This document shows positions 15,868 to 25,298 of a DNA stretch of 43,857 nt, one piece after another (position 1 is the first letter of the stretch; every line of letters starts with the position of its first letter). The translations under genes were made by a program, and so were the position numbers. The notes under the pieces are model-generated. The model was not told the DNA's origin and did no database searches. It was given only the letters and a program-made list of their open reading frames with translations. The stretch lies in NCBI GenBank assembly GCA_903865775.1, contig CAIPKZ010000120.1, positions 1 to 43,857 of the forward strand, read 5' to 3'. Source of the DNA: an uncultured Prolixibacteraceae bacterium (lineage in GTDB: Bacteria > Bacteroidota > Bacteroidia > Bacteroidales > Prolixibacteraceae).

Positions 15868-18711
15868 ATGCAAAAACTATGGATTCCATTATTTTTACTA
15901 ATTTCTCTCGCAGCCTGTTCGCAGCAAGTTTGGGAGAAAACTGAAAACGGAGTGTTAATTCATCCGAAATCGAAAGCTCAAAACGGTGCCAAAACCATCA
16001 ACCTTCAGGTGATCAGCGACCGGATTATCCGTATGATAGCTACTCCTGGAAATCAGGTTTCAACTGCAAAAAGCTTGTGTGTTGTGGATAATGCTGCTGT
16101 TCCAACTACTTTCAATGTCGTTGAGCAGAATGATAGCCTGATTTTATCGACGGCCAAATTGAAAGCCAAAGTTTCTAAAACTTCCGGAGCAGTGGTTTTT
16201 TACGACGAGAATAATCTAAAAATTCTTCAGGCACGAAATAATGGCCAGTCGTTTACACCGGTTACTGTTGATGGAACTACCGGTTATAGTTTTTCACAGG
16301 TGTTCGAGTCTCCGGATGATGAAGCATTTTACGGCTTGGGGCAACATCAGTCGGACGAGTTTAATTACAAAGGGCGCAACGAAATTTTGTATCAGTACAA
16401 TACGAAAGTTTCGGTTCCATTTGTGGTGTCGAATAAAAACTACGGACTTTTGTGGGACAATTATTCGGTAACCAAATTTGGCGATCCACGCGATTATTCG
16501 GAAGTGGACTTGTTCAAACTCTACAATGCGAAAGGCGAGGAGGGTGGTTTATCCGGAATATATTATACAAACTCTGATACCAATCAAGTGTTTGTCAACC
16601 GCAACGAATCAACCATCGACTACGAAAACCTGACCACCATCAAAAAGTTTCCGGAAGGATTCCAGTTCAACAATTCGACCATCGTTTGGAAAGGCCAGAT
16701 TGAGCCCAAGGAATCAGGCGAATTTCATTTCAAACTGTATTATGCCGGATACACCAAAGTTTATATCGATAATGAATTGGTTGTTCCTGAACGCTGGCGC
16801 ACAGCCTGGAATCCGAATACTTACAAATTCACAAAGAATCTGGAACAGGGCAAAAAATATTCAATTCGTCTGGAATGGAAACCGGATGGCGGTGTTTCGT
16901 ATATTAGCCTGAAAGCGTTGAGTCCGCGGCCAAAAGCAGATCAGGAGGCTTTGTCGCTTTCGTCCGAAATGGGAGATCAGATCGACTATTATTTTATAAA
17001 AGGCAATAACCTGGATGAAGTAATCAGCGGTTACCGCACGGTGACTGGAAAAGCGCCGATCATGCCGAAATGGGCGATGGGTTACTGGCAGAGCCGCGAG
17101 CGGTACAAAACGGCTGATGAACTGATATCTGTTGTTCAGGAATACCGCAAACGCCAGATTCCACTTGATAATATAGTCCTCGATTGGAGCTACTGGCCTA
17201 CAACTGAATGGGGTTCGCACGATTTTGATCCTGCCCGTTTCCCCGATCCTGCTGGAATGGTTCAGAAAGTACACGACATGAATGCGCATATCATGATTTC
17301 GGTGTGGCCAAAATTTTACCACAACACTGATCATTACAAAGAATTCGACAGCAAAGGTTGGATGTATCAACGGGCTGTAAAAGACAGCATTCGCGACTGG
17401 ATTGGCAAAGGTTACATTGGTTCGTTTTACGATGCTTACAATCCAGATGCCCGCAAATTGTTCTGGAACCAAATGAAAGAACACATTTACAGTAAAGGAT
17501 TCGATGCCTGGTGGATGGACGCTTCGGAACCGGATATTCTCTCGAATGCCAGCATCGAATACCGCAAAGATCTGATGACTCCAACCGCGCTCGGACCATC
17601 GACTAAATATTTCAACGCTTATGCACTGATGAATGCCGAAGCCATTTACAACGGGCAACGCGGTGAAGATCCCAATAAACGCGTATTCCTCTTGACCCGT
17701 TCAGGTTTTGCCGGGTTGCAGCGTTACTCAACCGCTACCTGGAGTGGCGACATCGGTACCCGTTGGGAAGATATGAAAGCCCAGATTTCAGCTGGCTTGA
17801 ACTTCGCTATCTCCGGAATTCCCTACTGGACGATGGATATTGGCGGTTTCTGTGTTGAGAAACGGTACGAACAGGCCAAGGAAGGTTCGGAAGATTTGAA
17901 CGAATGGCGCGAACTCAATTCACGCTGGTACCAGTTTGGGGCATTCTGTCCGTTGTTCCGCAGTCATGGCCAGTTTCCTTACCGCGAAGTGTACAACATG
18001 GCTCCGGAAAGTCATCCGGCATACAAAAGCATGGTTTATGTGAATAAGTTACGTTACCGTTTGAAGCCATATATTTATTCGCTGGCCGGAAAAACACATT
18101 TCGAAGATTATACCATCATGCGTGCGCTGGTAATGGATTTTAATGGCGATACTCAGGTAAACAACATTAGCGATCAGTATATGTTTGGCCCGTCATTAAT
18201 GGTTGCTCCGGTTTATCAGTACAAAGCCCGCAACCGCGAAGTATATTTCCCTGCAGCCAATGGCTGGTACGATTTGTACTCCGGAAAATATACCGAAGGT
18301 GGACAAAAACTTAATGTTGACGCACCTTACGAACGGATGCCATTGTTCGTGAAAGAAGGTTCGATTGTTCCTTTCGGTCCTGAAATTCAGTACACCGGAG
18401 AGAAACAAGCTGATGTAATTACCTTGTATGTTTACACCGGGGAAAATGCCGAATTTACTTTGTATGAAGACGAAGGCGTAAACTACAATTACGAAAAAGG
18501 CGCGTTCAATACCATTCAGTTTAAATACAATGAGCAATCGGGAAAACTGACTATTGACGACGCAACCGGATCGTTTGACGGCATGTTAAAATCACGTACA
18601 TTCAACATTGTTTGGGTTAGCAAAGATAAACCTGTAGCTTTCGATTTAAGCCGAAATGCTGATACAACGGTAACTTATGAAGGTAAAGCACTGGAAGTGA
18701 TAAGGAAATAA
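15868..18711 (+). CDS. GH31 alpha-xylosidase lipoprotein with PA14 insert
   Basis: 947 residues. Lipoprotein signal peptide with lipobox LAAC (Cys17), so anchored in a membrane. N-terminal beta-sandwich, then a PA14 domain inserted at about 225-350 (GLSGIYYTNSD to YISLKAL), as in the xyloglucan xylosidases CjXyl31A and the Bacteroides ovatus enzyme. The catalytic barrel follows: nucleophile Asp551 in WWMDASEPD and acid/base Asp628 in TWSGDIGTRWEDM. C-terminal beta domains end the protein. It removes alpha-xylosyl units from xyloglucan oligosaccharides, a role inferred from architecture. Same strand as GH127 with a 127-base gap holding a near-consensus -7 box (TATTTTTA), so co-regulated or separately started. 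A strong terminator follows. Confidence 0.93.
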   Translation: MQKLWIPLFLLISLAACSQQVWEKTENGVLIHPKSKAQNGAKTINLQVISDRIIRMIATPGNQVSTAKSLCVVDNAAVPTTFNVVEQNDSLILSTAKLKAKVSKTSGAVVFYDENNLKILQARNNGQSFTPVTVDGTTGYSFSQVFESPDDEAFYGLGQHQSDEFNYKGRNEILYQYNTKVSVPFVVSNKNYGLLWDNYSVTKFGDPRDYSEVDLFKLYNAKGEEGGLSGIYYTNSDTNQVFVNRNESTIDYENLTTIKKFPEGFQFNNSTIVWKGQIEPKESGEFHFKLYYAGYTKVYIDNELVVPERWRTAWNPNTYKFTKNLEQGKKYSIRLEWKPDGGVSYISLKALSPRPKADQEALSLSSEMGDQIDYYFIKGNNLDEVISGYRTVTGKAPIMPKWAMGYWQSRERYKTADELISVVQEYRKRQIPLDNIVLDWSYWPTTEWGSHDFDPARFPDPAGMVQKVHDMNAHIMISVWPKFYHNTDHYKEFDSKGWMYQRAVKDSIRDWIGKGYIGSFYDAYNPDARKLFWNQMKEHIYSKGFDAWWMDASEPDILSNASIEYRKDLMTPTALGPSTKYFNAYALMNAEAIYNGQRGEDPNKRVFLLTRSGFAGLQRYSTATWSGDIGTRWEDMKAQISAGLNFAISGIPYWTMDIGGFCVEKRYEQAKEGSEDLNEWRELNSRWYQFGAFCPLFRSHGQFPYREVYNMAPESHPAYKSMVYVNKLRYRLKPYIYSLAGKTHFEDYTIMRALVMDFNGDTQVNNISDQYMFGPSLMVAPVYQYKARNREVYFPAANGWYDLYSGKYTEGGQKLNVDAPYERMPLFVKEGSIVPFGPEIQYTGEKQADVITLYVYTGENAEFTLYEDEGVNYNYEKGAFNTIQFKYNEQSGKLTIDDATGSFDGMLKSRTFNIVWVSKDKPVAFDLSRNADTTVTYEGKALEVIRK

Positions 18712-18719
18712 AACTTCGA

Positions 18720-18820
18720 AGTCAAGTCACCCTGAACGTTCGACTGAGCTCACGTCAAAGGCTTATTTCAGGGTCTCAAATAATACAAGGATGCTGAAAC
18801 AAGTTCAGCATGACATCTCA
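18720..18820. repeat. REP-like palindromic repeats after GH31
   Basis: Two adjacent imperfect palindromes: ACCCTGAA (18729-18736) with TTCAGGGT (18767-18774), and TGCTGAA (18792-18798) with TTCAGCA (18804-18810). The wording resembles dispersed intergenic repeats common in Bacteroidota genomes. They lie between the GH31 stop and its terminator. Confidence 0.5.
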
Positions 18821-18830
18821 AATATAAACG

Positions 18831-18870
18831 AATAAGGCAGCTCCAATCGGGCTGCCTTATTTTATTTTTT
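18831..18870 (+). terminator. Intrinsic terminator after GH31
   Basis: AATAAGGCAGC (18831-18841) pairs perfectly with GCTGCCTTATT (18851-18861), nine-base loop, followed by TTATTTTTT. Confidence 0.9.
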
Positions 18871-18874
18871 ATTT

Positions 18875-18901
18875 GACGGGGTGACTTCAAGTCACCCCGT
18901 C
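18875..18901. repeat. Perfect 27-bp palindrome
   Basis: GACGGGGTGACTT (18875-18887), central C, AAGTCACCCCGTC (18889-18901). No T run follows on either strand, so it is not a classic terminator. It shares the core AAGTCACCC with the repeat at 18725-18732, so it probably belongs to the same repeat family. It may still stall transcription from transketolase. Confidence 0.55.
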
Positions 18902-18920
18902 AATAGGAGAATCAAATGAA

Positions 18921-20948
18921 TTAGGCTAAGATTTCTTTTACCTGGTTGTAAACGTTTTGAGCGGTAAAACCAAGTTTTTCATCCAGAACAGTATATGGAG
19001 CAGAGAATCCGAATGATTCAAGACCGAATACTTTTCCTTCACAAGCAACAAGTCCTTCCAGGTTAACAGGCAAACCGGCAGTCATGCCGAATTTTTTAAT
19101 TCCGGATGGCAATACACTTTGTTGATATTCTTTGCTTTGGCTGCGGAATAAACCTTCTGAAGGAACTGAAACAATACGGCATTTGATGCCTTCTTTTTCA
19201 AGTAATATCTGTCCTTCAACCAAAGTAGCCACTTCAGAACCACTAGCCAAAAGAATCACATCTGGAGTCCCTTCCGAATCGGTAACAATATAGGCGCCTT
19301 TAGCAGCTTGCTGCGCTTCAGCGTAACGGTCGCCTTTTGATGGGAGATTTTTGATATTCTGGCGTGATAAAATCAGCGCAGTTGGTGTATCAATATTTTC
19401 AAGAGCCAATTTCCACGCAACGGTAGCTTCTTCTGCATCGGCAGGGCGAAGCACCAAAGTTGAGTTTTTGCCATGGTGGTTTTTCAGTTTTTCCATCAGG
19501 CGAATTTGAGCTTCCTGTTCAACTGGCTGGTGAGTTGGTCCGTCTTCACCAACGCGGAAAGCATCGTGAGTCCAAACATATTTCACAGGCAATTGCATCA
19601 GTGCAGCCATACGAACCGCTGGTTTCATGTAATCGGAGAACACAAAGAATGTTCCGCAAACCGGAATAATACCACCATGCAGCGCCATGCCATTCATGAT
19701 ACAAGCCATAGTCAACTCGCAAACGCCAGCCTGGAAGAATGAACCGGAGAAATCACCTTTGGTGAAAGCTTTTGTTTTCTTCAGGAAGCCGTCGGTTTTA
19801 TCTGAGTTTGAAAGGTCGGCTGAAGAAACAACCATGTTTTCAACTTCACCGGCGAAAGCCGCCAAAACGGTACTTCCGGCAGCGCGTGTAGCCGAACCAG
19901 CTTTTTGAACAATTTTACTGAAATCAAATTCAGGAGCTGATTTGCTGAAGAATTTAGCAAGCTTAGCTGCCAACTCAGGATTTGCTTTTTCCCAAGCTTG
20001 CTGAGCGGCTTTTTTCTGAGTTGCTGCTGCAATCAGTTCAGCTTTACGTGCATCAAATAGTGTCTGAACATCGTCAAAAATAACGAATGGGTTCTTTGGA
20101 TCACCACCCAGATTCAGGATTGATTTGTCGTACGAAGCACCAGCTTCTCCCAAAGGCATTCCGTGTGTTTCGCAGCGGCGTTCGTAGCTCGATCCGTCTT
20201 CTTTCAAAGCGCCTTTTCCCATGATGGTTTTACCAATTATCAGGGTTGGTTTTTCTTTTTCAGACTGAGCATCTTTCAATGCCGCACGGATAGCGTCAGC
20301 ATTGTTACCATCGATGGTAACTACTTTCCATCCCCAGGCTTCGTATTTTTTTGCGGTATCTTCGGCAGTAACATCTTTAGTTTCAGTCGAAAGCTGGATG
20401 TCGTTCGAATCGTAGAACATGATCAGGTTGTTCAGTCCGAGGAAACCGGCAATACGCCCGCCACCTTGCGAAATTTCTTCCTGAACACCACCGTCGGAAA
20501 TAAATGTGTAAGTTTTATGAGCCATCCATTCACCAAAACGCTCAACCATAAAACGTTCAGAAATAGCTGCACCAATGGCCATTACGTGTCCTTGTCCAAG
20601 TGGACCTGATGTGTTTTCAACACCGCGTGCAGGCTCAACTTCAGGATGTCCAGGTGTTGGGCTTCCCCATTGACGAAAATTTGAAAGTTCTTCCATGGTG
20701 TAATTTCCGGTCATCGACAGGATTGAATACAACATTGGAGACATATGGCCTGGATCGAGGAAGAACCGGTCGCGGTTGATCCATGTCATATCACTAGGGT
20801 CGTAATTCAGGAATTCTGAATACAATACAGTTACAAAATCGGCACCACCCATGGCACCACCCGGATGGCCTGATTTGGCTTTTTCAACCATCGACGCCGA
20901 GAGAATTCTTACATTATCGGCAGCTTTCGTTACGAGATTTTTTTCCAT
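18921..20948 (-). CDS. tkt: Transketolase
   Basis: 675 residues, usual full length. Exchanges two-carbon units between sugar phosphates in the pentose phosphate pathway using thiamine diphosphate. N-terminal KSGHPGGAMGGADF, DPGHMSPMLYS and GPLGQGHVMAIGAA are the conserved active-site loops. The cofactor motif reads SDGGVQEEIS...DSND rather than the usual GDG...N: the metal-binding Asp and Asn are kept but the first Gly is Ser. As I recall, this is the normal Bacteroidota version. The C-terminal half has the pyrimidine-binding and transketolase C domains (WTHDAFRVGEDGPTHQPVEQ). Monocistronic, minus strand, convergent with GH31. Confidence 0.95.
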   Translation of the reverse strand: MEKNLVTKAADNVRILSASMVEKAKSGHPGGAMGGADFVTVLYSEFLNYDPSDMTWINRDRFFLDPGHMSPMLYSILSMTGNYTMEELSNFRQWGSPTPGHPEVEPARGVENTSGPLGQGHVMAIGAAISERFMVERFGEWMAHKTYTFISDGGVQEEISQGGGRIAGFLGLNNLIMFYDSNDIQLSTETKDVTAEDTAKKYEAWGWKVVTIDGNNADAIRAALKDAQSEKEKPTLIIGKTIMGKGALKEDGSSYERRCETHGMPLGEAGASYDKSILNLGGDPKNPFVIFDDVQTLFDARKAELIAAATQKKAAQQAWEKANPELAAKLAKFFSKSAPEFDFSKIVQKAGSATRAAGSTVLAAFAGEVENMVVSSADLSNSDKTDGFLKKTKAFTKGDFSGSFFQAGVCELTMACIMNGMALHGGIIPVCGTFFVFSDYMKPAVRMAALMQLPVKYVWTHDAFRVGEDGPTHQPVEQEAQIRLMEKLKNHHGKNSTLVLRPADAEEATVAWKLALENIDTPTALILSRQNIKNLPSKGDRYAEAQQAAKGAYIVTDSEGTPDVILLASGSEVATLVEGQILLEKEGIKCRIVSVPSEGLFRSQSKEYQQSVLPSGIKKFGMTAGLPVNLEGLVACEGKVFGLESFGFSAPYTVLDEKLGFTAQNVYNQVKEILA

Positions 20949-21015
20949 TGTTATTTGATAGAAATTTTATTTTCAGTTTGATTAAAAAAGATATACCTAA
21001 TTGTCTCCAAAAAAA

Positions 21016-21098
21016 AATTAAACGCGAAGCCGCTAAATCGCTAAGAAATATTAATTGGAAATCCAATGTTTTGCGCCTTTGCGTCTTCGCGTTTAATT
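21016..21098. repeat. 83-bp dispersed inverted-repeat element
   Basis: AATTAAACGCGAAG (21016-21029) and CTTCGCGTTTAATT (21085-21098) are perfect 14-base inverted arms. The interior carries related GC-rich words (CGCTAAATCGCTAAG; GCGCCTTTGCGTC). It stands 68 bases upstream of the transketolase start codon and 95 downstream of the serA stop on the minus strand. Its wording matches a widespread Bacteroidota intergenic repeat as I remember it. It has no T tail that would make a terminator. Confidence 0.6.
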
Positions 21099-21192
21099 AA
21101 ACAGACTGTTGCATTCATAAAAATTACCCGGCAAAGATAGCAATTACGCCATGTTTTTACCGGGTAATAATTTACAGTTTAATGGAAACTTA

Positions 21193-22365
21193 TTATTTGG
21201 GAGGCAAAATCCTAACCATAATAACTCCTTCAATGGCAGAGATCAAATCTTTTACTGCTGAAGGAACTGAACCGTCGATATCAATGATGTTATAAGCTAT
21301 TTCAGCTTTATTTTTATTCAGCATATTCGAAATATTCAGACCTTCGTGAGCCAATAGTGCCGAAATCTGGCTAACCATCTTCGGAACATTTTTATTGGCA
21401 ACTACGATGCGGGTTCCGCCGTTTCGTTCCATTTCAGTATCCGGAAAATTAACTGAATTAATGATATTTCCATTTTCCAGGTATTCGATGGTTTGATTCA
21501 CTGCCATGATCGCACAATTAGTTTCCGACTCTTCGGTAGATGCTCCAAGATGAGGAATGGCAATGATATTTTTTACATTAATCAATTCATCTTCAGGAAA
21601 ATCGGTTACATATTTGGCCACTTTTCCGGATTCAAGTGCCTCTAATATATCCTGATTATTTACCAGACCACCACGTGCAAAGTTCAGAATTTTCACCCCG
21701 TTTTTCATCATTTTCAGTTTGTCTTTGTTGATGAAACCCTTGGTTTCAGGCATCTGTGGAATGTGAATGGTTACAAAATCAGCATTGGAAAGCAGAGATT
21801 CCATTCCTTCAGCTTTCTTCACATTCCGGCTGAGTTTCCATGCAAAATTGACTGAAATATAGGGATCATAACCAAGCACATTCATGCCGAGTGCCTGGGC
21901 AGCATTGGCAACCAAAACGCCAATGGCACCTAATCCAATCACGGCCAATGTTTTTCCGCGAATTTCGGTGCCACCAAAATTGGTTTTACCTTTTTCCACC
22001 AAAGCAGGAACTTCAGCAGCTTTCCCTTTTAAAGTTTTAGCCCATTCAATTGATCCGGCGATATCGCGCGAAGCCAGTAACATTCCGGCAATTACTATTT
22101 CCTTTACTCCATGGGCATTGGCGCCAGGAGTGTTGTAAACAACAATTCCTTTTTCGGTACATTTTTCGATCGGTATGTTATTTACTCCTGCACCAGCGCG
22201 GGCAATCGAAAGCAAACCGGCAGGTAATTCCATGTCGTGCATGGCCTGACTGCGAACAATTATTGCATCAGGACTGGCAAACTCACTGGCAATTTCGTAC
22301 TTGTCGAGCGGGAAAATCTTCAATCCTTCCGGATCAATTTTGTTTAAGGTCTGGATTTTAAACAT
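21193..22365 (-). CDS. serA: D-3-phosphoglycerate dehydrogenase (ACT type)
   Basis: 390 residues. First enzyme of serine synthesis: 3-phosphoglycerate to 3-phosphohydroxypyruvate with NAD+. Visible: RAGAGVNNIPIEKCTEKGIVVYNTPG, NAD-binding AVIGLGAIG (about 143-150), catalytic Arg in NFARGG, catalytic His in IAIPHLGASTEESE, and a C-terminal ACT domain (about 318-390) that usually binds serine for feedback inhibition. The short form without the ASB domain is usual in Bacteroidota. serC, which often lies beside it, is not in the window. Monocistronic, minus strand. Confidence 0.94.
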   Translation of the reverse strand: MFKIQTLNKIDPEGLKIFPLDKYEIASEFASPDAIIVRSQAMHDMELPAGLLSIARAGAGVNNIPIEKCTEKGIVVYNTPGANAHGVKEIVIAGMLLASRDIAGSIEWAKTLKGKAAEVPALVEKGKTNFGGTEIRGKTLAVIGLGAIGVLVANAAQALGMNVLGYDPYISVNFAWKLSRNVKKAEGMESLLSNADFVTIHIPQMPETKGFINKDKLKMMKNGVKILNFARGGLVNNQDILEALESGKVAKYVTDFPEDELINVKNIIAIPHLGASTEESETNCAIMAVNQTIEYLENGNIINSVNFPDTEMERNGGTRIVVANKNVPKMVSQISALLAHEGLNISNMLNKNKAEIAYNIIDIDGSVPSAVKDLISAIEGVIMVRILPPK

Positions 22366-22639
22366 GGCGTAATGATTTAAGGGGATATGTATTTTTTATG
22401 TATTAAAGTATAACAAATATCAAGATTTTATTTAAGAATTGAAGTCGATTGTCTGAAAAAATCATGAAAATTCATCAAAAAACAACCTTGGCAATTCATA
22501 TTTTAAATGGAGCTCAGAAACGAGGATGTATTTGGTTTTAGTTCGTATGTCCTAATTACCTGATCGAGTGTTCAGGAATCTGGCGAGTTCCTTTATCCGG
22601 ATAAAAATATTTCATTTCTTTGTAGCCTAAAATCCTGAT

Positions 22640-23071
22640 ATGCGTTTTGAATCTCTGACTCCACGTATTTCGAAACATTATCTGCTCTTCATCGCTGCAT
22701 TGGTTTGGACTTTTGCCGGTGGTATGCTCGAATACCGTGGATATTCATATATAATGGCCTATCCACATTTTTTAGTTATCCGGATTATCGTTTGTATTCT
22801 CGGAGGTACTCTGTTCTTCAATCTGTTATTTTCCAAAATATCAGGAAAACATGTGGCCCGGATTCTTAATCTGTCGATTGAACGGCCGTGTATCTTCTCA
22901 TTTTTTAACTGGAAGAGTTACCTGATGATGGGAATCATGATTTCTTCAGGAATAATGCTTCGTATAACCGGAGCGGTTTCGCCGGAATATCTTTCACTCA
23001 TTTATATCACTATGGGAATTCCTTTGCTGATGTCTTCGTTCCGCTTTTATTATTCTTTTTTCAAATCCTGA
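22640..23071 (+). CDS. Small polytopic membrane protein of unknown function
   Basis: 143 residues, about four membrane helices (roughly 12-28, 43-63, 90-108, 116-140). Conserved-looking features are TFAGGMLEYRGYSY between TM1 and TM2 and the C-terminal YITMGIPLLMSSFRFYYSFF. No signal peptide, catalytic motif or family that I can name; I believe similar proteins are common in Bacteroidota. It is alone on the plus strand between divergent serA and convergent pgpH-like genes. Confidence 0.7.
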   Translation: MRFESLTPRISKHYLLFIAALVWTFAGGMLEYRGYSYIMAYPHFLVIRIIVCILGGTLFFNLLFSKISGKHVARILNLSIERPCIFSFFNWKSYLMMGIMISSGIMLRITGAVSPEYLSLIYITMGIPLLMSSFRFYYSFFKS

Positions 23072-23097
23072 AAGCTTATGGAATTTGAAGATTAATT

Positions 23098-23118
23098 AAT
23101 TTGAAGATTTGAAAATTC
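23098..23118 (+). repeat. 21-base repeat, copy 1 of 2
   Basis: Identical over 21 bases (core TTTGAAGATTTGAAAATT) to 43666-43686. Both copies lie just after a plus-strand gene. AT-rich tandem-like words of this kind are frequent between Bacteroidota genes. Confidence 0.6.
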
Positions 23119-23183
23119 AATCCCTTAAACCATCTATCAATCAGGAACAGCTATCTCGTATCCCGCAACACGAAACAAGTACT

Positions 23184-25247
23184 TCATTTCGGGTACTCAA
23201 TCCTGATATGGTAGATACTGACCAGTTTTTCGAGCAAAGTGCTTTTCAGAATGGTGATTTCGCGCAAGGTCAGATCAGCATCAATCAGCTGGTTTGACTT
23301 GATTTTTTGATCAACCAGATAGTCAATCATCTCTCTGAAAGTTGCAGCCGATTTTTCCTTTAAACTATGAGCTGTTGCTTCAATGCCATCGGTAAGCATC
23401 AAAACTGCCATTTCCTTGTTGTGTGGCAAAGGTCCGGGATATGAAAACAAGGTTGTATCCACTTCAATACCCGGATTTTCTATTTGATACTTCTTGTAAA
23501 AATAGTTGGATTGCGTGGTGCCGTGATGCGTGGTGATGAACGAAATCAGGACTTCAGGCAATTTGTATTTTCTGGCAAGCTGAACTCCGTTTGTTACATG
23601 ATCAATAATTATTTCTGCACTCTTCAAATAGTCAAGGGCATCGTGTGGATTCATGCCAACTACCTGATTTTCTATAAAATAATCCGATTTATAAGTCTTT
23701 CCAATGTCGTGGTACAATGCTCCGGCATACACCAGATAGGGATTTCCGCCAATGCGCTGAATGACTGCTTCGGCAAGGTTGGCTACCTGAAGGGAATGCT
23801 GGAAGGTTCCGGGCGCTTCCTCTGCCAGTTTCCGGAGCAGTGGCTGGTTGGTATTCGAGAGTTCAATCAGGGTAACATCTGAAACAAAACCGAAAATCCG
23901 TTCAAAGATATCGATCAGAGGATAGGTAATGAATATCAGAAAACTACTGATTCCGAACCATTCAAGAGCTTCCCAGTTGATGTTTTCGAGGCTGCCTTCC
24001 TGAACCATAGCCATTGCTATATAAACCACCGAATAACTCAGAAATACAGCAAACGCCGAAATGACCAGGTGCGACCTCTTGTGGAGCTTGTTTAAAGTGA
24101 AAACGGCGATAATTCCTGCAACGATCTGTAAAATAATGTATTCGTAACTATTCGGGGCAAAATATCCGATGATTAAAGTGGTAACAACCAGCGAAAAAAT
24201 AGCGGTACGCGAATCATAGAAAATTCGGATTAAAATGGGCAATATGGCCATGGGCACCATATAAATGTTTATCAGTTTCATCTTGGTTGCAAAAGCCGCC
24301 ATGAAAACCATCAGAACAATCATCATGATAATAAATGACAGATTGCGCTTGTGGTCGAAAAGTTCCCGCCGGTAGAAAAGCAAGTAGAGAAACATCAGTA
24401 CAATAAGCGAGGTGATAATGATCAGGCGACCGGCAATGACCAGCAAATATTGAATATTGTCACCCCGTTTGGTTTCGTAAGCCTGTTTGAGCGATTCCAA
24501 AATCATAAATTTTTCCTGACCGACCAGATCCCCCTGGAAAATAATTCGTTCACCAGCCTGTACCATACCTTTGGTCGCTGAAAGCTTGTCTAACAATTGT
24601 TTTTTTTCATCCCGGTTGATCTTTTCGTCAAAATCCAGATTTCCAGCAATGTAGTCACTGAGATTTATTTTTTGAATGATTTCAGGATAATACTTTCCGG
24701 TTATTTTCCGAACCGTATCATTCAGTTCCTGGTAGGCCGACTTGATTGAATTTAATCGGATCACTGGTAGTCTTTCTGCTTTATTTCCTCTGATTTTTAT
24801 AATTTCCGACTTTTCTTCCAATTCCTTGTATGAATTTAATGGTTGAGAAAGTATGCCTGAATTATAAATATTCCTTAAAATTCCAGGCAAATCATGAATG
24901 CTTTCGCATGCTTTCACTGACGGATTTTTGTCTGCAAGTTTTGAAAGTTCCAGCGTAAAAACCCCAACCTTGGAGTTTTCAATCAGGGTATCTAAGGTGA
25001 AATAGGGAACATAGGTTTTTAGTGTGGAGTCATTTTCAATTTTAATTTCAGCATCGGTTTTTAAAATGGCGAAATTGAATGGAGCTATTAAGGTTTCGTG
25101 TCTCCATGGACTTCCTTTCTGAAACTCGAACCGAAAGCGGCTTTCCCCGGGAAAAACCAGAAAGATTAAACCAATTCCGGCAATAAATACCGTGGTTAGA
25201 TAAAATAGATGATAAGATTTATTTAGTCGGGTTAATAACTTTTTCAT
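23184..25247 (-). CDS. 7TM-HD phosphohydrolase, PgpH-type c-di-AMP phosphodiesterase
   Basis: 687 residues. N-terminal membrane anchor (about 13-33), a long extracytoplasmic 7TMR-HDED domain (about 35-265), seven membrane helices (about 270-455), then a cytoplasmic HD domain: APGTFQHSLQVANLAEAVIQRIGG and YHDIGKTYKSDYF, with the HD pair at about 513-514 and a further TTHHGTT histidine pair. This is the PgpH architecture; characterised members hydrolyse cyclic di-AMP to pApA. Control of turgor, potassium and cell-wall stress is inferred from the family. It starts 70 bases from divergent promoter sequences of the NlpC/P60 gene, which may tie c-di-AMP turnover to wall hydrolysis. Confidence 0.92.
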   Translation of the reverse strand: MKKLLTRLNKSYHLFYLTTVFIAGIGLIFLVFPGESRFRFEFQKGSPWRHETLIAPFNFAILKTDAEIKIENDSTLKTYVPYFTLDTLIENSKVGVFTLELSKLADKNPSVKACESIHDLPGILRNIYNSGILSQPLNSYKELEEKSEIIKIRGNKAERLPVIRLNSIKSAYQELNDTVRKITGKYYPEIIQKINLSDYIAGNLDFDEKINRDEKKQLLDKLSATKGMVQAGERIIFQGDLVGQEKFMILESLKQAYETKRGDNIQYLLVIAGRLIIITSLIVLMFLYLLFYRRELFDHKRNLSFIIMMIVLMVFMAAFATKMKLINIYMVPMAILPILIRIFYDSRTAIFSLVVTTLIIGYFAPNSYEYIILQIVAGIIAVFTLNKLHKRSHLVISAFAVFLSYSVVYIAMAMVQEGSLENINWEALEWFGISSFLIFITYPLIDIFERIFGFVSDVTLIELSNTNQPLLRKLAEEAPGTFQHSLQVANLAEAVIQRIGGNPYLVYAGALYHDIGKTYKSDYFIENQVVGMNPHDALDYLKSAEIIIDHVTNGVQLARKYKLPEVLISFITTHHGTTQSNYFYKKYQIENPGIEVDTTLFSYPGPLPHNKEMAVLMLTDGIEATAHSLKEKSAATFREMIDYLVDQKIKSNQLIDADLTLREITILKSTLLEKLVSIYHIRIEYPK

Positions 25248-25298
25248 AAGTTCTGGATTTTGAAAACCTCTGCAATTTAGAAAGTAACTCTGAAGTTT

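Noticed and set aside
16861-17658. 265-codon minus-strand frame inside GH31
   Set aside because: Shadow of the GH31 catalytic domain, whose motifs are intact on the plus strand.
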